Assembly (NCBI GenBank): GCA_963828505.1
Contig: CAWHFM010000009.1
Coordinates: 186,001 to 250,000 of the forward strand
Direction: 5' to 3'
DNA length: 64,000 nt
Source: Bog-473 sp963828505
GTDB taxonomy: Bacteria > Actinomycetota > Acidimicrobiia > Acidimicrobiales > RAAP-2
Part shown: positions 8,195-16,152 of the stretch, one piece after another
Numbering within the stretch: the stretch's first letter is position 1
How the letters are laid out: every line of letters begins with the position of its first letter
Notes under the pieces: generated by a model
Database searches by the model: none
The model's input: the letters and a program-made list of their open reading frames with translations, nothing else
Told to the model about the DNA's origin: nothing
Made by a program: the position numbers and the translations under genes

Positions 8195-8806
8195 CTACGA
8201 ACCCAGCGGCGTCATCGTCGAGGCAAGGAACCCGACGACGCCGCCGTTGTCGTGGTGGTGTGCGCCACGCACGGCGAAGATGGTGATCACGAGCGCGATT
8301 GATACGAAGCCGATGATGATGCCGGCGAGGGCGAGACCGTCACCTTTCTGAGCGCCCTGGGAGCGCCGGATTTGGGACCTGGCGATGAAGCCGAAAATTA
8401 TGCCGAGAATCCCAAGGAGGGCGAAGAGCAGACCGACACACGAGCAGATCAGCGACGCCACCGCCAGCCCGTTGTTCTTGACGCTGGGTGATGGTCCGCC
8501 GTAGCCACTTGACGAGTATGGGTACGGCGGTTGACCCGCCTGGCCCAGGTACGCCTCAGGAGTCCCTCCGTAGACGGTCCCGGCACTGGGATAGGGCGGG
8601 ATGCCGCCGCCGGGTTGCGCTTGCGTCGCGTCCGAGGGCGAAGGTTGTGCCGCGTGTCCCGGCTCCACGGGTTGGTTCGCCGGCGCCGGTTCTGGGCTGC
8701 CAAATCCCGTCGGCCCGGTTTGGGGCGGGCCGGTCCAGAGCTCAGGTGGGTACCACTTGCCGTCGGACGCCAGCCACCATCCCGGGCCTTGTGAGGTGTC
8801 GCTCAT
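8195..8806 (-). CDS. DUF4190-type membrane protein with N-terminal SDGKWYPPE motif
   Basis: A 203-residue membrane protein. The N-terminus has PGWWLASDGKWYPPELW, a short Trp-rich motif frequent in Acidimicrobiia and related to DUF2510. A Pro/Gly/Gln-rich linker follows to about residue 110. Two membrane helices come next (LAVASLICSCVGLLFALLGI and LALAGIIIGFVSIALVITIF), spaced by RSQIRRSQGAQKGDG, which is the DUF4190 pattern. The ATG at 8806 is preferred over an ATG eleven codons upstream because MSDTSQGPGWW begins the family motif. Role is unknown. It sits first in a possible operon with the MDR and ferritin-like genes. Confidence 0.82.
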   Translation of the reverse strand: MSDTSQGPGWWLASDGKWYPPELWTGPPQTGPTGFGSPEPAPANQPVEPGHAAQPSPSDATQAQPGGGIPPYPSAGTVYGGTPEAYLGQAGQPPYPYSSSGYGGPSPSVKNNGLAVASLICSCVGLLFALLGILGIIFGFIARSQIRRSQGAQKGDGLALAGIIIGFVSIALVITIFAVRGAHHHDNGGVVGFLASTMTPLGS

Positions 8807-8929
8807 GGCGTCATCGCCCCCAGTCCCTTCCGAGTGCACCCGTGCGCCTGGCCGAGCTTACGGGCACCACCGGCGGCGTGTCGGTGACCGCGGGGGGATC
8901 GGCGCCTCGCCACGAGAGCAGACGCGACA

Positions 8930-9109
8930 TCAGGCGAGGTACGGGCAGTGGCGGCAGCCGGAACCACAGCAGCTGCCTCTCCGAGCGAGATACACCGAGG
9001 TCATGACGGAAAACCCCGTGACCGGGTCCACGTACGACTCTTGGCCACGCTCGAGCGCACGCAGATGCGCGTCGACGACCTCGCGGTAAAACGGTTGGTC
9101 GGGGGGCAG
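8930..9109 (-). CDS. DUF5522 small cysteine-rich protein, start unresolved
   Basis: The last 56 codons before the stop at 8930 encode a DUF5522-type protein: QPFYREVVDAHLRALERG, then ESYVDPVTGFSVMTSVYLAR, then RGSCCGSGCRHCPY, whose four cysteines and one histidine suggest metal binding. No ATG, GTG or TTG exists in frame between this domain and the 3' part of the HU gene. The nearest in-frame candidates are CTG codons, one placed at 9109. The left end is therefore approximate. Either a non-standard start is used, translation is coupled to HU, or a base is wrong. Domain identity is firm; the boundary is not. Confidence 0.65.
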   Translation of the reverse strand: MPPDQPFYREVVDAHLRALERGQESYVDPVTGFSVMTSVYLARRGSCCGSGCRHCPYLA

Positions 9110-9194
9110 CCGGAGTGGGTGTGGCTCAGCGAGCGCCCGTGCGGCCAGCCGCCGAGAGGGCGGCGGGCCGGCCTGAAGCGACGACGCCTGTGCC

Positions 9195-9731
9195 TTAGCG
9201 CCTGGCGACCTTTTTCGCCGCCGCTCGCTTGGCCGGTGCCTTCCGCTTGGCCGGTGCCTTCTTGGCCGAGACCTTCTTGGCCGGTGCCTTCTTGGCCGGT
9301 GCCTTCTTGGCCGGTGCCTTCTTGGCCGGTGCCTTCTTGGCCGGAGTCCGGGTGGAGGCGGCCCGAGCGGCGACCGGGGCGGAAGCCTTGCCGGCAGAGG
9401 CAACAGCAGCCGCATCCGTCGGGAACGCTCCCTTCGCCAACTTCGGCGCCTTCGCCGGGGCCAGGACGGCATCCTTGAACGCCTTCACCGGGGTGATCCG
9501 TGCCTTCTTCGACGCCTTGATGCGAATCGCCTCACCCGTCGCCGGGTTGCGTCCCATGCGTGACGGCCGGTCCACCTTGACGAACTTGGCGAAGCCGGTG
9601 ATGGCGACCGGCTCGCCCTTGGAGACCACGGCGGTCACGACGTCGGTGAATCCTTCGAGGACGTTCACGACCGTCTTCAACTCGACATCGGCTTGGACGG
9701 CGACTGCTCTTGCTAGCTCACGCTTGTTCAT
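9195..9731 (-). CDS. HU-family DNA-binding protein with Lys/Ala/Pro-rich tail
   Basis: A 178-residue nucleoid protein. Residues 1-90 are a standard HU/IHF fold: MNKRELARAVAVQADVELK, ITGFAKFVKVDRPSRMGRNP (the DNA-inserting arm with its conserved proline) and ATGEAIRIKASKKARITPVK. The tail after about residue 125 is histone-H1-like, made of AKKAP repeats. This arrangement is known from mycobacterial and other actinobacterial HU (HupB). The start ATG at 9731 has GGAG five bases upstream. It compacts the chromosome and may protect DNA. The tail's DNA is itself a tandem repeat, listed separately. Confidence 0.95.
   Translation of the reverse strand: MNKRELARAVAVQADVELKTVVNVLEGFTDVVTAVVSKGEPVAITGFAKFVKVDRPSRMGRNPATGEAIRIKASKKARITPVKAFKDAVLAPAKAPKLAKGAFPTDAAAVASAGKASAPVAARAASTRTPAKKAPAKKAPAKKAPAKKAPAKKVSAKKAPAKRKAPAKRAAAKKVARR
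9228..9344 (-). repeat. 15-bp tandem repeat encoding the HU AKKAP tail
   Basis: Roughly eight near-identical units of the 15-mer CTTGGCCGGTGCCTT (plus strand) run head to tail. One 18-bp unit and one variant containing CCGAGACC interrupt them. Each unit encodes about five residues (AKKAP on the minus strand). Such in-frame repeats can gain or lose units by slippage, so tail length may differ between strains. Confidence 0.8.
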
Positions 9732-9923
9732 GGGGCTCCATTGTTGCCTATAAGTGAGGTGAATTGCACATCTTTCCGGGCAGATCCGTCCGGAATGCTC
9801 GGAGCCTGTCGGCTGATGAGCACGGGAACCGACGAAATCGTGCGTCCTCCGCACCGGCTGCGACCGCGACGAATGGGCACGGCATGCCTCACCTCGAGTC
9901 CACCGCCGGCTGCGACCGGTGTC

Positions 9924-10412
9924 TCACCCGGCGGTGAGCTGGTGCCAGTAGGGGCGGTCCGCATGTCGTTTTTCCAGGAGGATGATCACAGTGCCCCAGG
10001 GGTCGCAGCACCAGGTGGTGCGGAGACCGGCAACGTCCACGATGGCCGAGGTCAGGAAGGCGACGCCACGGTCCTCAAGTTCGGCGCGCGTCGAGGCGAG
10101 GTCGTCACACACCAGGCCGACGTGAGTGATGCCGATCCGCGTGACCGGTGGCCGGCCGGGTTCGGCCGGGGTCACGTCCGCCGCCGGATACTCGATGAGC
10201 TCTATGACCCGGTCGTCCGGCCCGAAGCCGACGATGGCCGCCTTGACGACGACCGGAGACGGGAGGAGCTCACCCATGTCCTCCTGAATCTGGGAGCCCT
10301 CCATCGTGTACGCCGGCGACAGCAGGTGAAGTCCCAGGACTTCCGTGTACCACTGCACGGCTTGCTCCACGTCGGGTACGCACACGGCGGAATGGGCGAT
10401 AGCCGTGAGCAC
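9924..10412 (-). CDS. VOC-family protein (lactoylglutathione lyase-like)
   Basis: A 162-residue two-half VOC protein. AHSAVCVPDVEQAVQWYTEV and LGLHLLSPAY form the first half. GITHVGLVCDDLASTRAELE and WCCDPWGTVIILLEKR form the second, giving two histidines and a final glutamate as likely ligands. VIELIEYPAAD supplies another acidic ligand candidate. The GTG at 10412 is chosen as start because the family motif begins a few residues later; an in-frame GTG further upstream is possible. It is 69 bases downstream of a small membrane-protein gene on the same strand. Substrate is unknown. Confidence 0.82.
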   Translation of the reverse strand: MLTAIAHSAVCVPDVEQAVQWYTEVLGLHLLSPAYTMEGSQIQEDMGELLPSPVVVKAAIVGFGPDDRVIELIEYPAADVTPAEPGRPPVTRIGITHVGLVCDDLASTRAELEDRGVAFLTSAIVDVAGLRTTWCCDPWGTVIILLEKRHADRPYWHQLTAG

Positions 10413-10480
10413 GGTGCCCAGGCTACGCACGTCGGGGGTGGGCGCTGCGGTGAAGCGGTCGTGGGTCGAACGGGCAGCGG

Positions 10481-10660
10481 TCAGCTCCAGCGGGCGATCT
10501 CTGCTCTCATCCGCTTGGAGTAGAAGCGGTAGCTGATGTTGACTTGGCGGTTCACCTTGCGGAGCACGACCACCATCACGAAGACCAGCGGTGCCAACGC
10601 GCCGGCCACCACGCTGAGGCTCATCGTGCGCACGACCGACGAAAGGCTGTATCTCCTCAC
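10481..10660 (-). CDS. Small single-span membrane protein, unknown
   Basis: Fifty-nine codons from GTG 10660 to TGA at 10481. A hydrophobic span (LSVVAGALAPLVFVMVVV, about residues 15-32) is followed by a basic/aromatic tail containing NISYRFYSKRM. The positive residues after the span suggest a cytoplasmic C-terminus. An internal ATG at 10624 would give a shorter form. I do not recognise the family. It is divergent from the large membrane-protein gene on its right, which starts 97 bases away. It is considered real because its composition is coherent and no longer gene covers it. Confidence 0.5.
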   Translation of the reverse strand: MRRYSLSSVVRTMSLSVVAGALAPLVFVMVVVLRKVNRQVNISYRFYSKRMRAEIARWS

Positions 10661-10756
10661 GGCAGAAGTGTCGTCCCAATCGGGCTGTCGTGCAAGAGCC
10701 GTTGGTCACAGACCCTGGTGCGTTAGCGTGAACGGCGTCGAAACGGAGGACCGCGA

Positions 10757-12253
10757 ATGAGTGACACGGATCCCACGGAAGCGCCGGGAGGCGCAGCCGG
10801 GTCGTCCGAGGGCTCGGACAGCTCGTCAGAAGGGCCCGCCGAATCGTCGGGAGGCCCGACCCGGTCGTCCGGAGCGGCAGCCGGGCCGTCCGACATCGTG
10901 GCCGCGGACGCAGCCACGGCGACACCGACCCCCGCGGACAGGACCTCGGCGACCGGGGAGGGCGCCACCACGTCGACCACCACGAAGAAGCCGCGGGCAC
11001 GCCGGACTCGGGGCGTCGTCTCCTGGATCCTCATTGTGCTGGCGTCGCTCCTCATCCCGATCTCGGTGATGTCGGTCTGGGCCATCCAGACCGTGACGAA
11101 CACCGACCAGTACGTCGCCACCATGGCGCCGCTGGCCCGGAACCAGGTCATCGTCAACGACCTGGCGGACCGGGCGACGGAGGCGCTCTTCGCCTCCAAG
11201 ACCGTGCAGAACAAGGTGGAAGAGCTGCTCCCCGTCAAGGCCAAGCCGATCGTCACCCCGGTGGTCGCCGAGGTGAAGACCTACGTCCACGGCCTGGCCC
11301 TCAAGATCTTCGAGAGCCCGAAGTTCGGCCAGCTCTGGGACGGCCTCAACCGGCACACGCACGAGGCCGTCGTCTCCGTCCTCGAGGGGAAACACAACGC
11401 CACGCTCCAGAAGATTCAGCAAAACGGCCAGATCGTCCTCAACGTCTCGCCGACGCTGCAAACGCTGATCGACAAGGCGAATGCCAAGGGGATCACGATC
11501 TTCAACCCGCTGAAGGCCGTGCTCAGCCACGGTGACAACGGAATGAGCGTCGCCATCGTCTCGACGCAGCAGGTGTCGAAGTACTCCGCCTTGTTCAACC
11601 TGCTCGTCCAGCTCAGATGGTGGGTCCCGATCGCCGCCCTCGTGCTCGGCCTCCTGTCCATCGTCGTCGCCGTCAACCGGCGGCGGGCGCTGCTCCGCGT
11701 GACCGTAGGTGTGGCGCTGTTCACCCTGGTGCTCCTGGCCGTGTTCGCCCTCGGTCGCAACATCTTCTTGAACAAGGTGGCGCAGCACTCCTACAAACAG
11801 GACGTGGCGGCCGCGGTGTGGGACACGTTGCTGCGCAACCTCAAGACCGACTTCCGCTGGATGCTCCTCGTTTCCGTGCTCGTGGCCCTCGTGGCGTGGG
11901 TGTTCGGTCCGGCGGGCTGGGCCGTGGCGATCCGTTCCGCCTTCGCTCGAGCCGGTCGATGGGTGGCCGCCCAGGTTCGCCAGCTCACGGGCAAGACGGG
12001 AGAGGCCGCGGCAGGATCTCCCGGCACCCGACGCGTCGGGGGCTGGGTCCACGAGCACATCAACGCGCTGCGCATCGTCGGGGTGGTCGTCGCCGCGCTG
12101 TTCCTTCTCTTCGGGGGCAACCTCACGGGGTGGAGCCTGCTGATCATCGTCATCGTGCTGGCGGTGTATCTCGCCCTGCTCCAGTTGGTCGCAGCTTGGG
12201 CACGCCGGGTATCGGGCGGGCCGCATGCCCCGGCCGCTCCGGGGGTGAGCTGA
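10757..12253 (+). CDS. Large integral membrane protein, unknown function
   Basis: A 498-residue protein. The first 70 or so residues are disordered and rich in Ser/Pro/Glu/Thr. TM1 is VVSWILIVLASLLIPISVMS (about 92-112). A helical outer domain follows, with TDQYVATMAPLARNQVIVND and EELLPVKAKPIVTPVVAEVK. Later spans include WVPIAALVLGLLSIVVAV, VTVGVALFTLVLLAVFAL, WMLLVSVLVALVAWVFG, VVVAALFLLFGGNLTG and LLIIVIVLAVYLALL. The overall plan resembles actinobacterial proteins annotated only as conserved membrane proteins. Start ATG 10757 follows GGAGGACCGCGA, a good ribosome-binding site. No catalytic motif is visible. Confidence 0.85.
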   Translation: MSDTDPTEAPGGAAGSSEGSDSSSEGPAESSGGPTRSSGAAAGPSDIVAADAATATPTPADRTSATGEGATTSTTTKKPRARRTRGVVSWILIVLASLLIPISVMSVWAIQTVTNTDQYVATMAPLARNQVIVNDLADRATEALFASKTVQNKVEELLPVKAKPIVTPVVAEVKTYVHGLALKIFESPKFGQLWDGLNRHTHEAVVSVLEGKHNATLQKIQQNGQIVLNVSPTLQTLIDKANAKGITIFNPLKAVLSHGDNGMSVAIVSTQQVSKYSALFNLLVQLRWWVPIAALVLGLLSIVVAVNRRRALLRVTVGVALFTLVLLAVFALGRNIFLNKVAQHSYKQDVAAAVWDTLLRNLKTDFRWMLLVSVLVALVAWVFGPAGWAVAIRSAFARAGRWVAAQVRQLTGKTGEAAAGSPGTRRVGGWVHEHINALRIVGVVVAALFLLFGGNLTGWSLLIIVIVLAVYLALLQLVAAWARRVSGGPHAPAAPGVS

Positions 12254-12337
12254 GGCCGCGCCGCGGGCCTGGGACTTCCCGGGCGCACCACGGCTGATTC
12301 TCACGCTGCTCTTAACATCGACCGTTACCGTGACGCC

Positions 12338-12682
12338 ATGGCCCTCGGGCGGCGTCTCGTCCTGGTCGCGGTGCTTGCCGCGGCGATCGTGGGCGGCATG
12401 CTGCCGCACGCCGCGCTGTCGGCCGTGCCTGGTCGTACCGCAGAGGTCATGCTGGCGGCCGAGACCCCCCTGGCGGGACCGCTGCACTGCCTCGATGCGA
12501 CCTGCGGCAAGGGCACGCCGTCGGCACTGACGCCGACCCCGGGCGTAGTCCTGGCCGCCGTCCTCGGCGGGATGGTCGCAGCCTTCGCATTGAGCGCCGC
12601 CGCCACGCGCCGCCGCCTCCGCCCGTCCCCGCTCCCCTCCGGCGTGACGGACCCGTTCTTCCACCCACCGAAGTCCTCCTAG
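12338..12682 (+). CDS. Small exported or membrane protein, unknown
   Basis: A 114-residue protein from ATG 12338. The N-terminus (RRLVLVAVLAAAIVGGMLPH) is a signal peptide or first membrane span. A short outer region with two cysteines (LHCLDATCGK) follows. A second span (VVLAAVLGGMVAAFALSAAA) precedes a basic tail, which predicts a hairpin with the cysteines outside. It sits between the membrane protein and the DUF929/VKOR pair. The exported CxxxxC pair might be a client of that disulfide system, which is speculation. The family is not recognised. Confidence 0.65.
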   Translation: MALGRRLVLVAVLAAAIVGGMLPHAALSAVPGRTAEVMLAAETPLAGPLHCLDATCGKGTPSALTPTPGVVLAAVLGGMVAAFALSAAATRRRLRPSPLPSGVTDPFFHPPKSS

Positions 12683-12851
12683 CTCCATCCGCGTCCTGAC
12701 GGACCGGTTCGCTCCGGCATCGGCCGTGGGCGACCCCGCATGGACCCCGTGACGCAGCAGTCACGGCGCATCCCATCCAACCCCGCCGTCGACGCTCGCG
12801 CCTGCCGGCGCCGGCTCGGCCCATCTTTCGAGATCCCAGGAGGACTCACCC

Positions 12852-13802
12852 ATGTCGAACAAGTCAAACCGCAATCCCGCATCAACCGGCAACGGGGCCC
12901 GTCGCCCCGAGTCGTTCCGCAACCGCCACCGCGTCCTGACCGCGCTCGTTCCGGTCATGCTGGTCGTTGCCATCGTGACGACCATGGTCGTGATCAAGGC
13001 AACATCGGGAAGCTCAGGGTCGCCTTCGGCCGCCGCATCGCCCGCCTCGGCCCGGGCCGGAGGAGCCGGCGCGCCCGTTGACACCGGGACGACCGCGCTG
13101 TCGAGCAGCGTGGCCAGCTCACTCTCGTCGGTGACCGCCGCCACCTTGGCCACGGTCGGCGCGCCGTCGGGCATCACGTTGCCGAACAGGGTCGCCGGCA
13201 GCTCAGTGTCCCGGGACGCCCAGGGCAAGGCCGTGGTCACCTACATCGGTGCCGAGTACTGCCCCTTCTGTGCGGCAGAGCGTTGGGCCGTTGCGGTTGC
13301 CTTGTCGCGCTTCGGCACCTTCTCGGACCTGTCGGGTACGCACTCGTCGAGCACGGACGTCTACCCCGACACCCAGACCCTCTCGTTCTACGGGTCGCAC
13401 TACACGAGCCCGTACATCGACTTCCAACCGGTCGAGGAGACGACGAACCAGCCGTCGGGCGGTGGTTACGCCACGCTGCAGGTACCGACGGCGGCTCAGA
13501 ACGCGCTGTTCTCCCGCTACGACGTCGCCCCGTACGCGAGCGAACCCGGAAGCATCCCCTTCGTCGACATCGGGAACCGGTACGTGATCTCGGGAGCGAG
13601 CTATTCGCCCGCAGTGTTGCAGGGCCTGTCGCGCCTCCAGATCGCGGCTGACCTCGACGATCCCTCGAGCCCAGTCGCACAGGCCATCGACGGGACGGCC
13701 AACGCCATCACCGCCGCACTCTGCTCGGTCACAGGGAACCAGCCGAGTGCGGTGTGCGATTCCCCGGTGATCGTGGCCCTGGCCAAGAAGATGGGGGCGT
13801 GA
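12852..13802 (+). CDS. DUF929-type membrane-anchored thioredoxin-like protein
   Basis: A 316-residue protein with one N-terminal membrane anchor (ALVPVMLVVAIVTTMVVIKA, about residues 31-50) and an Ala/Ser-rich linker. The outer domain has VTYIGAEYCPFCAAERWAVA, carrying a CPFC redox motif. PSGGGYATLQVPT, YEVAP-like RYDVAPYASEPGSIPFVDIG and GNRYVISGASY follow, matching DUF929 (PF06053). The likely role is disulfide exchange outside the membrane. The ATG at 12852 follows AGGAGG with eight bases' spacing. It overlaps the VKOR-like gene by GTGA, so the pair should act together: VKOR re-oxidises the CPFC protein, as in other actinobacterial oxidative folding systems. Confidence 0.9.
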   Translation: MSNKSNRNPASTGNGARRPESFRNRHRVLTALVPVMLVVAIVTTMVVIKATSGSSGSPSAAASPASARAGGAGAPVDTGTTALSSSVASSLSSVTAATLATVGAPSGITLPNRVAGSSVSRDAQGKAVVTYIGAEYCPFCAAERWAVAVALSRFGTFSDLSGTHSSSTDVYPDTQTLSFYGSHYTSPYIDFQPVEETTNQPSGGGYATLQVPTAAQNALFSRYDVAPYASEPGSIPFVDIGNRYVISGASYSPAVLQGLSRLQIAADLDDPSSPVAQAIDGTANAITAALCSVTGNQPSAVCDSPVIVALAKKMGA

Positions 13803-14281
13803 GCGTGTCGGTCGCCTGGCGGCCGCGATCGGTGCCGGCGGGGGTGGTGGGGAGCTCCCTGAGCCTCTCGCTGATCGCGGTGGCGGTCGCCTCGTACTTG
13901 ACGGTCGCGCACTACGCGGACCCGGCTGCGCTGGCGTGTCCCGACACCGGGATCGTGAACTGCACCCTGGTCACGACCAGCTCGTGGTCGGCGATCGCCG
14001 GCGTGCCGCTCGCCGTCCTCGGCCTCGCGTGGGCGCTGGTGATGACCGGGCTCTGTGTGCCCTGGGTGTGGCGTTCGACGGCACGTTGGGTCGACACGGC
14101 GCGCCTCGTCACGTCGGCTGCGGGCGCCGCCATGGTCGTCTACCTCGTCTATGTGGAGCTCTTCCGGTTGAGTGCCATCTGCTTGTGGTGCACGGCCATG
14201 CACGTCACGGCTGTCTGCCTCTTCGGGGTCGTCCTCAGCGCCCGGGCGCCCGCGCTCGGGCGCGGCCCGGCGGACGGGTGA
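13799..14281 (+). CDS. Vitamin K epoxide reductase-family (VKOR) membrane protein
   Basis: A 160-residue, four-helix membrane enzyme. LSLSLIAVAVASYLTVAHYA is span one. The loop cysteines are ACPDTGIVNC. LSAICLWCTAMHVTAVCLFG contains the CLWC active-site pair. These are the two cysteine pairs expected in a bacterial VKOR, which passes electrons from a thioredoxin-like partner to quinone. It starts at GTG 13799, overlapping the DUF929 stop (GTGA), so it is cotranslated with that likely partner. Confidence 0.92.
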   Translation: MSVSVAWRPRSVPAGVVGSSLSLSLIAVAVASYLTVAHYADPAALACPDTGIVNCTLVTTSSWSAIAGVPLAVLGLAWALVMTGLCVPWVWRSTARWVDTARLVTSAAGAAMVVYLVYVELFRLSAICLWCTAMHVTAVCLFGVVLSARAPALGRGPADG

Positions 14282-14299
14282 GACGCCACCGGCTCAGCG

Positions 14300-15973
14300 T
14301 CAGCCCGCCGCTCCAGGCGCAGCCCGCTCCATCCAGCGCTCCACCGTGGCGGCGAGGGCGGGGAGGGGCAGCGAACCGGCGCGCAGGATCACGTCGTGGA
14401 ACTCCCTGAGGTCGAAGGCCGGACCGAGCCGTCGGGTCGCGGCCTGGCGGAGGCGAAGGATCTCGCGCCGCCCCACCATGTAGGCGAGAGCCTGGCCCGG
14501 GTACGAGATGTAGCGGTCGACTTCGGACTCGATCTCAATCTGCGGTGTCGGTGCGGCCCGGCCGAGCCACTCGATCGCCTGGGCACGGGTCCACCCCATG
14601 GCGTGCAGGCCGGTGTCGACCACGAGACGCCCTGCCCTCCAGGCGTCGGCGGCGAAGAGCCCCAGACGGGTCAGGTCGTCGGTGTAGAGCCCCATTTCGT
14701 CGGCCAAGCGCTCGCTGTAGAGGCCCCATCCCTCCGCGCACGCGGTGTCGTAGAGCACCCGTCGCGCCGGGACGAGCTCCTCGGCCTGGAGGGCGATCGT
14801 CAACTGGAAGTGGTGCCCCGGCACGGCTTCGTGGAAGGCGGTGTCCTCGGCGGCGTGGCGCAAGCGCTCCTCGGGCTTCGAGGTGTTGAGGAAGTACGTC
14901 CCCGGTCTTGAGCCGTCCATGGCGCCGACCATGTAGTAGGCCGGCGCCATTCCCTCTTCCTCGGTCGCCGGGACCGGTTCGACCACACAGGGCTCGTCGG
15001 GGACGACGCCGAACCACTTGGGCGCCTCGGCCTCGGCGCGCGCCACCACCCGCCGTGCGTGCTCGAGCATCTCGTCGCGGGTCTCGTAGCGCAGCGCCGG
15101 GTCGCCGACCATCCGCTGGAAGATGGAGGCGACGTCGGTGAGACCCCAGAGCCGTGAGCCCACTTCTCGGAACTCGTCGTGCACAGCGTCGATGATCTGG
15201 AGGCCTATGGCGTGCAGCGCGTCGGGGGTGTACGCCATGGACGTGTGGAGCCGGACCAGCACCGCGTACATGTCCGCCCCACCAGGCAGATGGCACAGAC
15301 CGGGATGCTCGTCGTCGCGGGCGGCGGGAAGCACGTCGGACCGCAACCGGTCGCGGTACGCAGCGAGTCCGGGGCGGACCTGCTCGTCGACGATTGCGGT
15401 CACCTGCCGGCAGAACTCCTCGTGCTCGGCCTGGTCCGGCCGCGTCAGCCCGCCGGCGGTCGTGTCGTTCACGACCAGGTCGAGCTGCGCGGCCGCGCCC
15501 TCGACGAGCCGGGCCACTGGTGTGCGTCCGTCTCGGATCCCCGCCGCGTGCCGCTCCGACACCGTGGCGAGCAGAGCGGTGAGCTGATTCAGGCGCGCCA
15601 CGTAGCCGTCGCGCCGCCCGGGTGTGTCCAGCGGCACCTTCGGTAAGGCGTTGAGGACCGCTCCGACGGGGGCGACGAAGGTGTCGCTGATGGTGAACTC
15701 GGTCAGGGGGATTCCGGCTGCACCCGCCATGTTGCTCGCCATGTGCCTGACGAAGTCGAGAGTCTGGTGGGCGGTCTCGTCGAGATCCTCCCCGGGCATC
15801 GCGGCGGCGCGCTCGGCGATGGACGAGAGACGGGCTTCCATGGCGCGCTCCGCATGGGCGCTCATATCCGGGAGCCGGTCGTCATAGCCGAGGAACCCGT
15901 AGAGGGAGGCCGACAACGGGTCGGCGTCGAGGGACGCGTCGAGCAGCTCGGCGGCGAGATCGTCTGCGGTCAC
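14300..15973 (-). CDS. DUF885-family protein, probable metallopeptidase
   Basis: A 557-residue soluble protein of the DUF885 family. The zinc-site-like motif is TAFHEAVPGHHFQLT (about residues 395-409), with histidines and glutamate arranged as HExxxxHH. TACAEGWGLYSERLADEMGL follows about 40 residues later and supplies the downstream glutamate. YISYPGQALAYMVGRREIL near the C-terminus is also typical of the family. Length matches the usual 550-600. No signal peptide is seen, so a cytoplasmic carboxypeptidase- or oligopeptidase-like role is likely. It converges with the VKOR gene, with 18 bases between stops. Confidence 0.9.
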   Translation of the reverse strand: MTADDLAAELLDASLDADPLSASLYGFLGYDDRLPDMSAHAERAMEARLSSIAERAAAMPGEDLDETAHQTLDFVRHMASNMAGAAGIPLTEFTISDTFVAPVGAVLNALPKVPLDTPGRRDGYVARLNQLTALLATVSERHAAGIRDGRTPVARLVEGAAAQLDLVVNDTTAGGLTRPDQAEHEEFCRQVTAIVDEQVRPGLAAYRDRLRSDVLPAARDDEHPGLCHLPGGADMYAVLVRLHTSMAYTPDALHAIGLQIIDAVHDEFREVGSRLWGLTDVASIFQRMVGDPALRYETRDEMLEHARRVVARAEAEAPKWFGVVPDEPCVVEPVPATEEEGMAPAYYMVGAMDGSRPGTYFLNTSKPEERLRHAAEDTAFHEAVPGHHFQLTIALQAEELVPARRVLYDTACAEGWGLYSERLADEMGLYTDDLTRLGLFAADAWRAGRLVVDTGLHAMGWTRAQAIEWLGRAAPTPQIEIESEVDRYISYPGQALAYMVGRREILRLRQAATRRLGPAFDLREFHDVILRAGSLPLPALAATVERWMERAAPGAAG

Positions 15974-16152
15974 GCGTCGGACGTTAGCTTCCCGTCTCTG
16001 ATCGCTGAACGTCCGAACGCCGGGTCCTTCTCGCCGCCGGCGACGGCGGCGCCGGCTCGCGGGGGAGACCTCCGTCAGTCCGGCGCACCGACCGAACCGG
16101 GGGTCCGGCCTGGTTCATGGTGCTGCCATGACCCATGGAGCGTGTTCATGTC

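Noticed and set aside
9228..9344. Regular 15-bp repeats that might suggest a CRISPR array
   Set aside because: There are no spacers; the units are head to tail and encode AKKAP in frame with HU.
10826..12688. A 620-codon minus-strand frame opposite the membrane protein
   Set aside because: His/Asp/Arg-rich shadow of a hydrophobic gene; no family features.
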